From Acidovorax sp. A79 (GTDB lineage Bacteria > Pseudomonadota > Gammaproteobacteria > Burkholderiales > Burkholderiaceae_C): a DNA stretch of 64,000 bases. The stretch covers positions 372,001 to 436,000 of the forward strand of contig NZ_AP028672.1 of the NCBI RefSeq assembly GCF_041154505.1. Reading direction: 5' to 3'. Position numbers and translations under genes: made by a program. Position 1 is the first letter of the stretch. Every line of letters begins with the position of its first letter. Shown here in pieces: positions 8,140 through 17,155 of the stretch. The notes below the pieces were generated by a model. That model did no database searches, had not been told where the DNA came from, and saw only the letters and a list, made by a program, of their open reading frames with translations.

Positions 8140-9201
8140 ATGCGGCTTGAAAAACGCAACCACATCTCCCCCGCCGCCTACGTGGCGGCGCCGGTGGGCT
8201 CCGTGGTGTTCACCCTCGTCATCAGCGGCCTGCTGGTGCTGTGGGCCGGCGCGCCCGTGGGCCAGACCTATGCACTGCTCGTCAAAGGCGCCTTCGGCTC
8301 GGTCTTCGCGCTGACCGAAACGCTCACGCGCGCCACGCCGCTGATCCTGACCGGGCTGGCCGCGGCGGTGGCCTTTCGCGCCCGGCTGTTCAACATCGGT
8401 GCCGAGGGGCAGTTGTATGCCGGCGCGCTGGCCGCAGTGGCCGTGGGCGGCCTGCATGGCGGCACGGGGCTGGAATGGTCGCCCTGGCTGCTGTTCCCGG
8501 CGATGATGCTGGCGGCGGCCCTGGCCGGCGCCCTGCTGCTGCTGGGCCCGGCGCTCATGAAGTCGCGCCTGGGGGTGGACGAGGTGGTGACCACGCTGCT
8601 GCTCAACTTCATCATGCTGCTGCTGGTCTCGGCCCTGCTCGACGGCCCCATGAAAGACCCGCTGTCCATGGGCTGGCCGCAGAGCGTGGCGCTGCAGGGA
8701 GACCTGGAGCTGTCCAGGCTGGTGCCGCAGACGCGCCTGCACACGGGACTGCTGTGGGCCATCGGCCTGGCACTGATCCTCTGGGCCATCCTGCGGCGCA
8801 CGGTGCCGGGCTTCGACATCCGCGCGGCCGGTGCCAATGCGCGGGCCGCCGCGTTTGCCGGCGTGCCCATCACCCGCACCGTGGTGCTGGTGGCCCTGCT
8901 CTCGGGCGGGCTGGCGGGGCTGGCCGGTGCCATCGAGGTGGCGGGCCGCACCGGCTACGTCACGCTCGACATGTCGCCGGGCTATGGCTACAGCGGCATC
9001 GTGATCGCCATGCTGGCCGGGCTGCACCCGCTGGGCGTGATCGCGGCGGGCACCTTCGTGGCCGGCGTGCTGGTGGGTGCCGACAGCATGAGCCGCGCGG
9101 TGGGCGTGCCCACCTACATCGCCGACGTGATCGTGGCCACCTCGCTCATCGCGGTGCTCGTCGCCACCCTGCTCACGCAGTACCGGGTGAGGTGGAAATG
9201 A
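8140..9201 (+). CDS. ABC transporter permease, BMP/nucleoside type (first subunit)
   Basis: A 353-residue polytopic permease of the BPD_transp_2 (branched-chain/ribose) family, with about eight to ten hydrophobic segments. The FRARLFNIGAEGQLYAGAL motif is characteristic of permeases that partner BMP binding proteins. ATG 8140 is preferred over ATG 8098, because the latter adds 14 residues unlike the family. Its stop overlaps the start of the second permease (ATGA). Confidence 0.92.
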   Translation: MRLEKRNHISPAAYVAAPVGSVVFTLVISGLLVLWAGAPVGQTYALLVKGAFGSVFALTETLTRATPLILTGLAAAVAFRARLFNIGAEGQLYAGALAAVAVGGLHGGTGLEWSPWLLFPAMMLAAALAGALLLLGPALMKSRLGVDEVVTTLLLNFIMLLLVSALLDGPMKDPLSMGWPQSVALQGDLELSRLVPQTRLHTGLLWAIGLALILWAILRRTVPGFDIRAAGANARAAAFAGVPITRTVVLVALLSGGLAGLAGAIEVAGRTGYVTLDMSPGYGYSGIVIAMLAGLHPLGVIAAGTFVAGVLVGADSMSRAVGVPTYIADVIVATSLIAVLVATLLTQYRVRWK

Positions 9202-10121
9202 CCGAACTCCTCGACATCCTGGCCAATCCGGCCTTCTGGATCGCCACGCTGCGCGTGGCCACGCCGCTCATCCTGGGCACGCTCGGGGTGCTGCTGTGCG
9301 AGCGCGCCGGCGTGCTCCACCTGGGCATCGAGGGCATCATGGTGGCGGGCGCCTTCACGGGCTGGCTCACGGTGTACGCCGGGCACGGCCTGTGGACCGG
9401 GGTGCTGGTGGCGGCGCTCACGGGGGGCGTGTTCGGGCTGCTGCATGCCTGGCTCACGGTGGGGCTGGCGCTGTCGCAGCATGTCTCGGGCCTGGGCATC
9501 ACGCTGCTGGCCACGGCGCTCAGCTACTACGGCTACCGCGTGAGCTTTCCGAAGGTGAACACGCCGCCCACCATCGAGCCCTTCGCCGCCATGGACTGGC
9601 TGGGCGTGCCCATTCTCTCAGCGCAGACGCCACTCACGCTGCTGGCGCTGGCCCTGGTGCCGATACTGGCCTGGGTGCTCATGCGCACGCCGCTGGGCCT
9701 GGCCGTGCGCATGGTGGGCGAGAACCCGCAGGCCGCCGAGGGCCAGGGCATCCCGGTGGCGGCCACGCGCACGGGGGCCATCGTGGCGGGCTCGGCGTTG
9801 ATGGGTGTGGCGGGTGCCTTCCTCACGCTGTCGGCGTTCAACGCTTTCTTCTTCAACATGGTGAACGGGCGCGGCTGGATCTGCGTCGCGCTGGTGGTGT
9901 TCGCCTCGTGGCGCCCCGGCAAGGCACTGCTGGGCGCGCTGCTGTTCGCTTTTTTCGATGCGCTGCAGCTTCGGCTGCAGCAGGCGGGCGGCGCGTGGCT
10001 TCCGTACCAGGTGTATCTGATGCTGCCCTACCTGCTCTCCATACTGGCCCTGGTGCTGGTGGCGCGCAAGGCAGCGTACCCGCAGGCGCTGATGAAGCCC
10101 TACCGCAAGGGCGAGCGGTGA
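9198..10121 (+). CDS. ABC transporter permease, BMP/nucleoside type (second subunit)
   Basis: A 307-residue permease of the same family as its upstream neighbour, with the LCERAGVLHLGIEGIMVAGAF signature near the N-terminus and VRMVGENPQAAEGQGI in a cytoplasmic loop. The two permeases would form the heterodimeric channel served by the tandem ATPase at 5.9-7.5 kb. Start and stop overlap the neighbours on both sides (ATGA upstream, GTGA downstream), so the three genes are translationally coupled. Confidence 0.93.
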   Translation: MTELLDILANPAFWIATLRVATPLILGTLGVLLCERAGVLHLGIEGIMVAGAFTGWLTVYAGHGLWTGVLVAALTGGVFGLLHAWLTVGLALSQHVSGLGITLLATALSYYGYRVSFPKVNTPPTIEPFAAMDWLGVPILSAQTPLTLLALALVPILAWVLMRTPLGLAVRMVGENPQAAEGQGIPVAATRTGAIVAGSALMGVAGAFLTLSAFNAFFFNMVNGRGWICVALVVFASWRPGKALLGALLFAFFDALQLRLQQAGGAWLPYQVYLMLPYLLSILALVLVARKAAYPQALMKPYRKGER

Positions 10122-10591
10122 GGCGCGCGCCCAGCCCCATCGCGCCTTGGCTGGCGGCCGCGCTGCTGGCCTGTGCGGGGCATGCCCACGCGCTGGGGCA
10201 AGACATGCCGTATGAATCCTTCACCGCCGCGCCCGATGTGGACTGGGTCAAGGTTTGCGGTCAGTGGCCCGCCCCGGTGCAGCCGGGTGAAGGCGGCGGC
10301 ACGTACCGCATCGTGCACGCCACGCGCTACGCGCAGTCTTTTCTCTACCTGCAGTGGATCGCGCGGGACCGCACCGACAGCGCCGCCGCGGTTCACACCG
10401 AGGGTTTTGCGCAGATCAACAACGACCATGCCGCCATCACCCTGAGCCAGATGAGCTGCCTGCCCACGCGCCGGGGCATTCGCTTCACAGCGCGGGCGCA
10501 GTCTGGCCATGACAACAGTGTGTTCCGTATCACCATCGACGCAGGACACAACCCGGGCGAGGTGCGCTTTCGCACCACACAAAAGCGCTGA
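10118..10591 (+). CDS. Small exported protein coupled to the permease genes
   Basis: A 157-residue protein started by a GTG that overlaps the permease stop (GTGA). The N-terminus is a signal peptide with likely cleavage after AGHAHA (about residue 24). The mature part has two cysteines (KVCGQWP and MSCLPTRRG) and ends in a Lys/Arg-rich tail. No family is recognised. The coupling suggests a periplasmic accessory to the importer, but that is inference. A high-GC reading frame alone is weak evidence; the signal peptide plus overlap make it likely real. Confidence 0.7.
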   Translation: MRRAPSPIAPWLAAALLACAGHAHALGQDMPYESFTAAPDVDWVKVCGQWPAPVQPGEGGGTYRIVHATRYAQSFLYLQWIARDRTDSAAAVHTEGFAQINNDHAAITLSQMSCLPTRRGIRFTARAQSGHDNSVFRITIDAGHNPGEVRFRTTQKR

Positions 10592-10604
10592 CGGCGGGCC
10601 TGCC

Positions 10605-11339
10605 ATGCCAGACGTGCCGCCTTCTCTCAGCACCAGCCCCTTGCTGCCACTGACCGTGCTGGCGCGCTGGCAGTTCGACACCACCGATGCCAGTGCCACC
10701 ACGGTGCTGCCCGATGGCTGCAGCGACCTCATCCTGCATGTGGAGGCTTGCGGGCACTCCGCCTGGCATATCTCACCACTGGCCGACGCTGCCATGGAGG
10801 TGCCCGGACGCGCTGGCGAGCAGTGGCTGGGCTACCGCCTGTGTCCCGGCACCACCATCGATGCAGCAGCATTGCTGCAGTCCGCACGGGCCATCTGGCA
10901 CCAGCACAGGCGCCGCGCTGGGCCACGCTCCTGCGGCCTGGGCCACGACACCACGGCGCTGGAAGCCTTGCTGCTGGAGGCCATCGACCACCACACCGAC
11001 AGGGATCCACGTGTCCAAGAGGCGCTACACGCGCTGGCGCATGCAGCCACGGTGGGCGCGGCAGCACACGGCCTAGGGGTGTCCGAACGCACGTTGGAGC
11101 GTCTGACCCAACGCTCCACCGGCCAATCGCCCCGCTTCTGGCGCGCGCTGGCCCGCGTGCGCCGTGCAGCGCAGGCGCTCGGCACGGCCAAACCGCTGGC
11201 GGAGATTGCAGCCGACAACGGCTACGCCGACCAAGCCCACTTCCACCGCGACTGTCTGCGCTGGCTCGGGCAGACGCCTGCAGCGCTGCGCCGCACACCA
11301 CAACTGCTGGCCACGGTGGCGCAGGCGGGCTATGGCTGA
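10605..11339 (+). CDS. AraC-family transcriptional regulator
   Basis: A 244-residue protein. The N-terminal half carries the PDGCSDLILHVE motif typical of AraC proteins with a DUF6597-like sensing domain. The C-terminal ~90 residues hold the double helix-turn-helix, with AAAHGLGVSERTLERLTQ as the first reader and LAEIAADNGYADQAHFHRD, the classic second HTH. It starts 13 bp after the exported-protein gene in the same direction, so it may be co-transcribed with the importer and regulate it. The ligand is unknown. Confidence 0.88.
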   Translation: MPDVPPSLSTSPLLPLTVLARWQFDTTDASATTVLPDGCSDLILHVEACGHSAWHISPLADAAMEVPGRAGEQWLGYRLCPGTTIDAAALLQSARAIWHQHRRRAGPRSCGLGHDTTALEALLLEAIDHHTDRDPRVQEALHALAHAATVGAAAHGLGVSERTLERLTQRSTGQSPRFWRALARVRRAAQALGTAKPLAEIAADNGYADQAHFHRDCLRWLGQTPAALRRTPQLLATVAQAGYG

Positions 11340-11403
11340 ATTTCATGTGAAACCCACGCCCCGGGGCCGGCACCACCGTCTACGCCTGCGCCACCACGAC
11401 CGT

Positions 11404-11796
11404 TCAAACGGCTGGCGGCCCCATGGGCGTGCACAGCTCCACCAGCGCGCCGTTGATGTCCGCGACATAGGCCACCGTCTGGCCCCAGGGCATCTGCCCG
11501 GGCGCCTGCACCAGCCGGGCACCGGCATCCACCGCGCGCTGCACGGCAGCAGCCACGTCGGTGGTGGTGAACGCGATCTCGAAACTGGGCGCCTCGGCCG
11601 ACGCGCGCTGCGGGTTCTTGCCCAGCTCGGCCATCAGCCGCAGCGACGAGAAGGCCAGCGCGGTGGCGCCCGTGTCCAGCTCGCCGAAGTCGCCGGCCTC
11701 GTGCACGAAGCGGCGGGTGAGGCCGAAGGCGGCCTCATAAAAAGCGATGGTCCTGGGAACATCTTCGACGTAGAGAATGGTGTAGCCAAATTGCAT
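11404..11796 (-). CDS. VOC-superfamily (glyoxalase/bleomycin-resistance-like) protein
   Basis: A 130-residue protein with the paired beta-alpha-beta-beta-beta modules of the vicinal-oxygen-chelate fold. The N-terminal module is YTILYVEDVPRTIAFYEAAFG. The second is AFTTTDVAAAVQRAVDAGA, ending ADINGALVELCTPM with the usual late Glu metal ligand. The substrate is not predictable. ATG 11796 starts directly at the fold; the extra upstream frame is not family-like. It is convergent with the AraC gene and divergent from codA. Confidence 0.85.
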   Translation of the reverse strand: MQFGYTILYVEDVPRTIAFYEAAFGLTRRFVHEAGDFGELDTGATALAFSSLRLMAELGKNPQRASAEAPSFEIAFTTTDVAAAVQRAVDAGARLVQAPGQMPWGQTVAYVADINGALVELCTPMGPPAV

Positions 11797-11915
11797 GAAG
11801 ACTGCCTTTGCAAAAATGCGCTGAAATAGATGCGCCCTGTGAGACACCCAGCTTAGGCACAAAGCCCGCCACGGTCTTGAAAAAACCCGACACCCCGACA
11901 CCAGACGCCCCCACC

Positions 11916-13190
11916 ATGCTCGACCTGCTCATCACCCACGCCACCCTGCCCGACGGCCGCCAGAACATGTCGATTGCCGTGCAGGACGGCCGCATCGCCG
12001 AGGTGACCGAGGGCCTGCAAGCCCCCGCGCACGAAACAGTGGATGCGGGCGGCCTGCTCGTCAGCCCGCCGTTCGTGGACGCGCATTTCCACATGGATTC
12101 GACCCTGAGCTACGGCCAGCCGCGCGTGAACGAGAGCGGCACGCTGCTCGAAGGCATTGCGCTGTGGGGCGAACTCAAGCCGACCCTCACGCACGATGCC
12201 ATCGTGGAGCGCGCCCTGCGGTATTGCGACATGGCCGTGGCGCGCGGGCTGCTGGCCGTTCGCAGCCATGTGGACACCAGCCACGCCAGCCTGCTGCCCG
12301 TGCAGGCCCTGCTGGAGGTGAAGCAGCGCGTGGCGCCGTACCTGGATTTGCAGCTGGTGGCCTTCCCCCAAGACGGCGTGCTGCGCGCGCGCGGCGGGCT
12401 CGACAACCTCAAACGTGCGCTGGACCTGGGCGTGGACGTGGTGGGCGGCATTCCGCATTTCGAGCGCACCATGGCCCAGGGCGCCGAGAGCGTGAAGGTC
12501 CTCTGCGAACTGGCGGCAAGCCAGGGCAAGCGCGTGGACATGCACTGCGACGAATCCGACGATCCGCTGTCACGCCATGTCGAAACCCTGGCCTTTGAGA
12601 CCCAGCGCCTGGGCCTGCAGGGCCGCGTGACGGGTTCGCACCTCACCTCCATGCACAGCATGGACAACTACTACGTGAGCAAGCTCATCCCGCTGATGGC
12701 CGAGGCCGACCTGGGCGTGGTGGCCAACCCGCTCATCAACATCACGCTGCAAGGCCGCCACGACACCTACCCCAAGCGCCGGGGCATGACCCGCGTGCCC
12801 GAGCTGATGGCCGCGGGCCTGACCGTGGCGTTTGGCCACGACTGCGTGCTGGACCCCTGGTACAGCGGCGGCAGCGCCGACATGCTGGAAGCCGCGCACA
12901 TGGGCCTGCACGTGGGGCAGATGACCAGCCAGGCCGCGATGCGGCAGTGTTTTGATGCAGTGACGGTGAATCCCGCCAAGCTGCTGGGGCTGGAGGGCTA
13001 CGGCATCGAGCCGGGCGCATATGCCGACTTCGTGCTGCTGCACGCACGCAATCCCGTGGAAGCAATCCGCCTGCGCGCAGCGCGCCTGGGCGTGTGGCGG
13101 CGCGGCAAGCTACTGGCCAGCAGCCCGCCCCCCGTGGCCCAACTGCACCTGCCGGGGCGGCCCGACAACGTGAATTTCACATTAAATTAG
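11916..13190 (+). CDS. codA: Cytosine deaminase-like amidohydrolase
   Basis: A 424-residue metal-dependent amidohydrolase that aligns with E. coli CodA throughout at a constant offset of -4. Metal ligands H57, H59, H210 and D309 are present, with Q152, E213 and H242 for substrate binding and catalysis. The residue matching CodA D314 is C310 (FGHDC instead of FGHDD). D314 substitutions in CodA are known to change base preference, so the natural substrate could be cytosine, a methylated or iso-base, or another pyrimidine. In the salvage context it would make uracil for upp. The last codons and stop lie inside a family-A repeat. Confidence 0.88.
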   Translation: MLDLLITHATLPDGRQNMSIAVQDGRIAEVTEGLQAPAHETVDAGGLLVSPPFVDAHFHMDSTLSYGQPRVNESGTLLEGIALWGELKPTLTHDAIVERALRYCDMAVARGLLAVRSHVDTSHASLLPVQALLEVKQRVAPYLDLQLVAFPQDGVLRARGGLDNLKRALDLGVDVVGGIPHFERTMAQGAESVKVLCELAASQGKRVDMHCDESDDPLSRHVETLAFETQRLGLQGRVTGSHLTSMHSMDNYYVSKLIPLMAEADLGVVANPLINITLQGRHDTYPKRRGMTRVPELMAAGLTVAFGHDCVLDPWYSGGSADMLEAAHMGLHVGQMTSQAAMRQCFDAVTVNPAKLLGLEGYGIEPGAYADFVLLHARNPVEAIRLRAARLGVWRRGKLLASSPPPVAQLHLPGRPDNVNFTLN

Positions 13191-13238
13191 CCTCTCGCGC
13201 TTATGTATCAAGCGCAAGCAGCTACACATTCAATAGCA
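13183..13238 (-). repeat. Intergenic palindromic repeat, family A, copy 3
   Basis: Inverse orientation, containing GCGCTTatgtatCAAGCGC and then AAGCAGCTA. It begins inside the codA stop codon region and lies between convergent genes. Confidence 0.75.
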
Positions 13239-13248
13239 TTGCAAGCAT

Positions 13249-14382
13249 CTACGCCATGCGCGCAATCGTCTTGCGAAACCGCGCCAGCGCCAGGCTGAAC
13301 AGCACGGCCCCAATCCCCAGCAGCCACACCAGCGACGGCCACACCACCGCCCAGCCCGCGCCCCGGTAGAGGATGGCCTGGGCCAGTTCGGTGAAGTGCG
13401 TGGTGGGCGCCAGCGCCATGCCGTACTGCACCCACAGCGGCATGCTCTCGCGCGGGGTGACACCGCCCGACAGCATCTGCAGCGGCATCATCACCAGCAC
13501 CATCAGCAAGCCAAACTGCGGCATGCTGCGCGCCACCGTGGCCATGAAGATGCCCATGGACGTGGTGGCGAACAGGTGCAGCGTGGCCCCCAGCAGGAAC
13601 AGCGGCACCGAACCCTCGATGGGCACGCCAATCGCCCAGCGGATCACCGCCGTGAGCGAAATCCACGTGGCGACCAGCACCACCAGCGCCATGGCCCAGA
13701 CCTTGGCCAGCATGATCTCGCCCGGGGTGACGGGCATCACCAGCAAATGCTCCACCGTGCCATGCTCGCGCTCGCGGATCAGCGCGGCGCCGGTGAGGAT
13801 GATGGAGAGCATGGTCACGATGTTGATCAGCTCCATGAGCGAGCCGAACCACGCGGGGTTCAGCGCCGGGTTGAAGCGCGAGCGCACCGTGAGCTCGATG
13901 GGCTGCTCGGCCACGGAGCGGTCGCGCTGCACGAACTCGGCCACCTCCAGCTGCACGATCTGCTGCACCGCCCCATTGGCCGCGAACGCCTGCCCCATGC
14001 GCGTGGCGTCGATGTTGAGCTGCACCTGCGGCACCCGGCCTGCCAGCACGTCGCGCTGGAAGTGGGCGGGGATGTGCAGCACCAGCGTGAAGCGGCCGGC
14101 GTCCAGGCCCGGGTCCACCTCGCGCATGCTGATCATGGCGGGGCGCGTGAACTGGGGGGCGTAGAACGCGGTGGCGATGCGCTGGGACAAGGCCGAGTCG
14201 TCCTCGTCCACGATGGCAATGGGCACGTGGTGCAGCGTCTCGGGCTGCGCCATGCCCGCCGAGTACACCGCGAGTGTGGTGGTGTAGACGATGAGGAACA
14301 GCATGGCCGGGTCGCGCCACAGGCTCCAAAGCTCCTTGATGCCTAACCGAAAGATGTTGGACCACCGTCCACGCAACGCCAT
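13249..14382 (-). CDS. yhhJ: ABC-2 type permease, YhhJ-like
   Basis: A 377-residue ABC-2 permease. It has one N-terminal membrane segment (MLFLIVYTTTLAVYSAG), a large extracytoplasmic domain (residues ~50-175) and five or six C-terminal membrane helices including IREREHGTVEHLLVMPVTPGEI, the signature loop of this family. It is the last gene of an HlyD-RbbA-YhhJ order identical to E. coli yhiI-rbbA-yhhJ. The spacing to rbbA is 1 bp. It probably forms the export channel with the membrane half of RbbA; the substrate is unknown. Confidence 0.9.
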   Translation of the reverse strand: MALRGRWSNIFRLGIKELWSLWRDPAMLFLIVYTTTLAVYSAGMAQPETLHHVPIAIVDEDDSALSQRIATAFYAPQFTRPAMISMREVDPGLDAGRFTLVLHIPAHFQRDVLAGRVPQVQLNIDATRMGQAFAANGAVQQIVQLEVAEFVQRDRSVAEQPIELTVRSRFNPALNPAWFGSLMELINIVTMLSIILTGAALIREREHGTVEHLLVMPVTPGEIMLAKVWAMALVVLVATWISLTAVIRWAIGVPIEGSVPLFLLGATLHLFATTSMGIFMATVARSMPQFGLLMVLVMMPLQMLSGGVTPRESMPLWVQYGMALAPTTHFTELAQAILYRGAGWAVVWPSLVWLLGIGAVLFSLALARFRKTIARMA

Positions 14383-14383
14383 G

Positions 14384-17155
14384 TCAGGTCTCCTGCTTCT
14401 TCAGCAAGGCAATGGCGGCACCGACGATGACCGGCACCGCCACCAGCATGGGCCAGAACTCGGCCTGCAGGTCTTGCAGGGAGAGCGCCTTGTTAAACAC
14501 GCCCCGGCTGATGGTGAACATGTGGCTGGCCGGGTAGACCTCGCCCACCCAGCGCGCAAACCCCGTCATGGACGACACCGGGTTGATGAGCCCCGCAAAC
14601 TGCACGGCGGGAATGATGGTGCCCACCATCGCGAAGAACATCGCCGCGATCTGGCTGCGCGTGACGGTGGAGGCCAAGAGGCCCATGCCTGTGGAGCACA
14701 GGCTGAACACCACGGCGGCCAGCGTCAACGTGGCAAAACTTCCCGTCATTGGCACGCCAAACACCGTCACCGCCGCCAGGCACATCAAGCCAAAGTTGAA
14801 CAGCGCCAGCAGCACATAGGGCAGCTGCTTGCCCAGCATGAATTCGGTGCGCGTGGTGGGCGTCACATACAGGTTGATGATCGAGCCCAGTTCCTTCTCG
14901 CGCACCACGGCCAGGGCCGTGAGCATGGCGGGCAGCATGAGCAACAGCAGCGGGATCACGGCAGGCACCATGGACGGCAGGCTGCGCACGTCGGGGTTGT
15001 AGCGGTAGCGCGGCTCCACCTCCAGCAGGCCCCGGGGCACCACGCCCGTGCGGCTGCGGCTTTGCTCCACCAGCCATTGCTGGTGCAGGCCCTGGGCGTA
15101 GCCGATGACGGTTTCGGCGCGCTGGGGCATGGCCCCGTCCACCCAGGCACCGATCTGCACCGGCTGGCCGCGCGCCACGTCGCGCGCAAAGCCGGGCGGG
15201 ATCTCCAGCGCCAGCGATATCTCGGCGGAGCGCATGCGCGCGTCCAGCTCGGCGTAGGTGGCAATCGGCGGCTGCTCGGTGAAGTAGCGCGAGCCCGCGA
15301 GGTTCAGCGTGTAGGCGCGGCTCAACGCGGTCTGGTCGCGGTCCAGCACGGCAAAGCGCAGGTTCTCCACGTCCATGCTGATGCCGTAGCCCATCACGAA
15401 CATCAGGATCAGCGAGCCCAGCAGCGCCATGGCGCCCCGCACGGGGTCGCGGCGCAGCTCCAGCGATTCGCGCCACTGGGTGCTGTGGATGCGGGCCAGG
15501 CTTTGGCGCAGGCGGATGGGCCAGGTGGGGGCGTCGGGGGCATGCACGGGCGATAGTGCAGCGGGCTCCGCAGCCTGCACAGGCACAGGGGCTGGGGCCG
15601 TGCCCGCGGCATCCTCCAGGTAGCCGATGAAGGCTTCTTCCAGCGTGGCGGCGCCGCGCTTGGCCACGATCTCCTGCGGCGCGGCGCTCTCCAGCACACG
15701 CCCCGCGTGCATCAGCGAGATGCGGTCGCAGCGCTCGGCCTCGTTCATGAAGTGGGTGGAGATGAAGATGGTGACCTTGTCGCGCCGGGCCAGCTCCACC
15801 ATCAGGCGCCAGAAGTTGTCGCGCGCCATGGGGTCCACGCCCGAGGTGGGCTCGTCCAGGATCAGCAGCTCGGGCTGGTGCACCATGGCCACGGCCAGCG
15901 ACAGGCGCTGGCGCATGCCCAGCGGCAGCTTCATGGGCAGTGCGCTGCGGGCGGCCTGCAGGTCAAAGCGCTCGAGCATGGCCGTCACGCGCGCGGGTAC
16001 CTCGGCCTCGGGCACGTGGAACAGCCGGGCATGCAGCACCAGGTTCTGCTCCACCGACAGCTCGCTGTACAGCGAAAACGCCTGCGACATGTAGCCCACC
16101 CGCCGCCGCGTGGCCATGTCCTTGGGGTCCACCGGCTGGCCAAACAGCCAGGCCTGCCCGTCGCTGGCGGGCAGCAGGCCGGTGAGCATCTTCATGGTGG
16201 TGGACTTGCCGCAGCCGTTGCTGCCCAAGAAGCCAAAGATCTCGCCCCGCTGGATGCGAAAGCTCACATGGTCCACCGCCACAAAGTCGCCAAAGCGCAT
16301 GGTGAGGTCGCGCGCCTCGATGGCGACGTTGGCAGCGTCGTCTGCCTGCGACCGGTCCAGCGGCGGAATCTGCACCGCCCGGTGGCCCCGGCGCTTTGCC
16401 TCGGGCAGCAGGGCCACAAAGGCCTGCTCCAGCGCATCGTGCCCGGTGCGGGCCATCAGCTCGGCGGGTGTGCCGGTGGCCAGGATGCGCCCTTCGTCCA
16501 TGGCCACCAGCCATTCAAAACGCTGGGCCTCTTCCATGTAGGCCGTGGCCACGATCACGCTCATGCCCGGCCGCGCGGCGCGGATGCGGCCGATCAAATC
16601 CCAGAACTGCGCGCGCGCCAGCGGGTCCACGCCGGTGGTGGGTTCGTCCAGGATGAGCAGGTCGGGGTCGTGGATGAGCGCGCAGCACAGGGCCAGCTTC
16701 TGCTTCATGCCGCCCGAGAGCTTGCCCGCAGGCCGCGCCAGAAAGGGGTACAGCCCCGTGCTGCGCGTGAGTTCGTCAATGCGGCGGCGCCGCTCGGCCG
16801 CGTCGTGCCCGAACAGGCGGCCAAAAAACTGCAGGTTTTCTTCCACCGACAGCGTGGGGTACAGGTTCTTGCCCAAGCCCTGGGGCATGTAGGCGATGCG
16901 GGGGCACACCCGGCTGCGGTGGCGGCTTTGGGCCATGTCGCCGCCCAGCACCTCCACGGTGCCCTGCTGCACCGCCCGCGCGCCCGCCACCAGGGCCAGC
17001 AGGCTGGACTTGCCCACGCCATCCGGCCCGATCAGGCCCACCATGCGGCCTGCGGCCACTTCCAGGTCGATGCCATCGAGCGCCACCGTGCGCCCGTAGC
17101 GCTGGCCCACGCCGCGCAGGCGGGCCACGGGTGCAGCGCCGGCCGCTGGGTTCAC
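14384..17155 (-). CDS. rbbA: RbbA-like fused ABC ATPase/ABC-2 permease
   Basis: A 923-residue protein comparable to E. coli RbbA (about 910). It has two full ATPase domains followed by an ABC-2 membrane domain. Domain 1 has P-loop GPDGVGKSS (~43-51), [10 protein letters not shown] and [12 protein letters not shown]. Domain 2 has [22 protein letters not shown] (a variant signature) and [12 protein letters not shown]. The membrane part contains [19 protein letters not shown]. The GTG at 17155 overlaps the upstream hlyD stop (GTGA) and is preferred to a start 11 codons earlier. E. coli RbbA was described as ribosome-associated; the operon context here argues for export of an unknown small molecule. 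Confidence 0.9.
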   Translation of the reverse strand: MNPAAGAAPVARLRGVGQRYGRTVALDGIDLEVAAGRMVGLIGPDGVGKSSLLALVAGARAVQQGTVEVLGGDMAQSRHRSRVCPRIAYMPQGLGKNLYPTLSVEENLQFFGRLFGHDAAERRRRIDELTRSTGLYPFLARPAGKLSGGMKQKLALCCALIHDPDLLILDEPTTGVDPLARAQFWDLIGRIRAARPGMSVIVATAYMEEAQRFEWLVAMDEGRILATGTPAELMARTGHDALEQAFVALLPEAKRRGHRAVQIPPLDRSQADDAANVAIEARDLTMRFGDFVAVDHVSFRIQRGEIFGFLGSNGCGKSTTMKMLTGLLPASDGQAWLFGQPVDPKDMATRRRVGYMSQAFSLYSELSVEQNLVLHARLFHVPEAEVPARVTAMLERFDLQAARSALPMKLPLGMRQRLSLAVAMVHQPELLILDEPTSGVDPMARDNFWRLMVELARRDKVTIFISTHFMNEAERCDRISLMHAGRVLESAAPQEIVAKRGAATLEEAFIGYLEDAAGTAPAPVPVQAAEPAALSPVHAPDAPTWPIRLRQSLARIHSTQWRESLELRRDPVRGAMALLGSLILMFVMGYGISMDVENLRFAVLDRDQTALSRAYTLNLAGSRYFTEQPPIATYAELDARMRSAEISLALEIPPGFARDVARGQPVQIGAWVDGAMPQRAETVIGYAQGLHQQWLVEQSRSRTGVVPRGLLEVEPRYRYNPDVRSLPSMVPAVIPLLLLMLPAMLTALAVVREKELGSIINLYVTPTTRTEFMLGKQLPYVLLALFNFGLMCLAAVTVFGVPMTGSFATLTLAAVVFSLCSTGMGLLASTVTRSQIAAMFFAMVGTIIPAVQFAGLINPVSSMTGFARWVGEVYPASHMFTISRGVFNKALSLQDLQAEFWPMLVAVPVIVGAAIALLKKQET

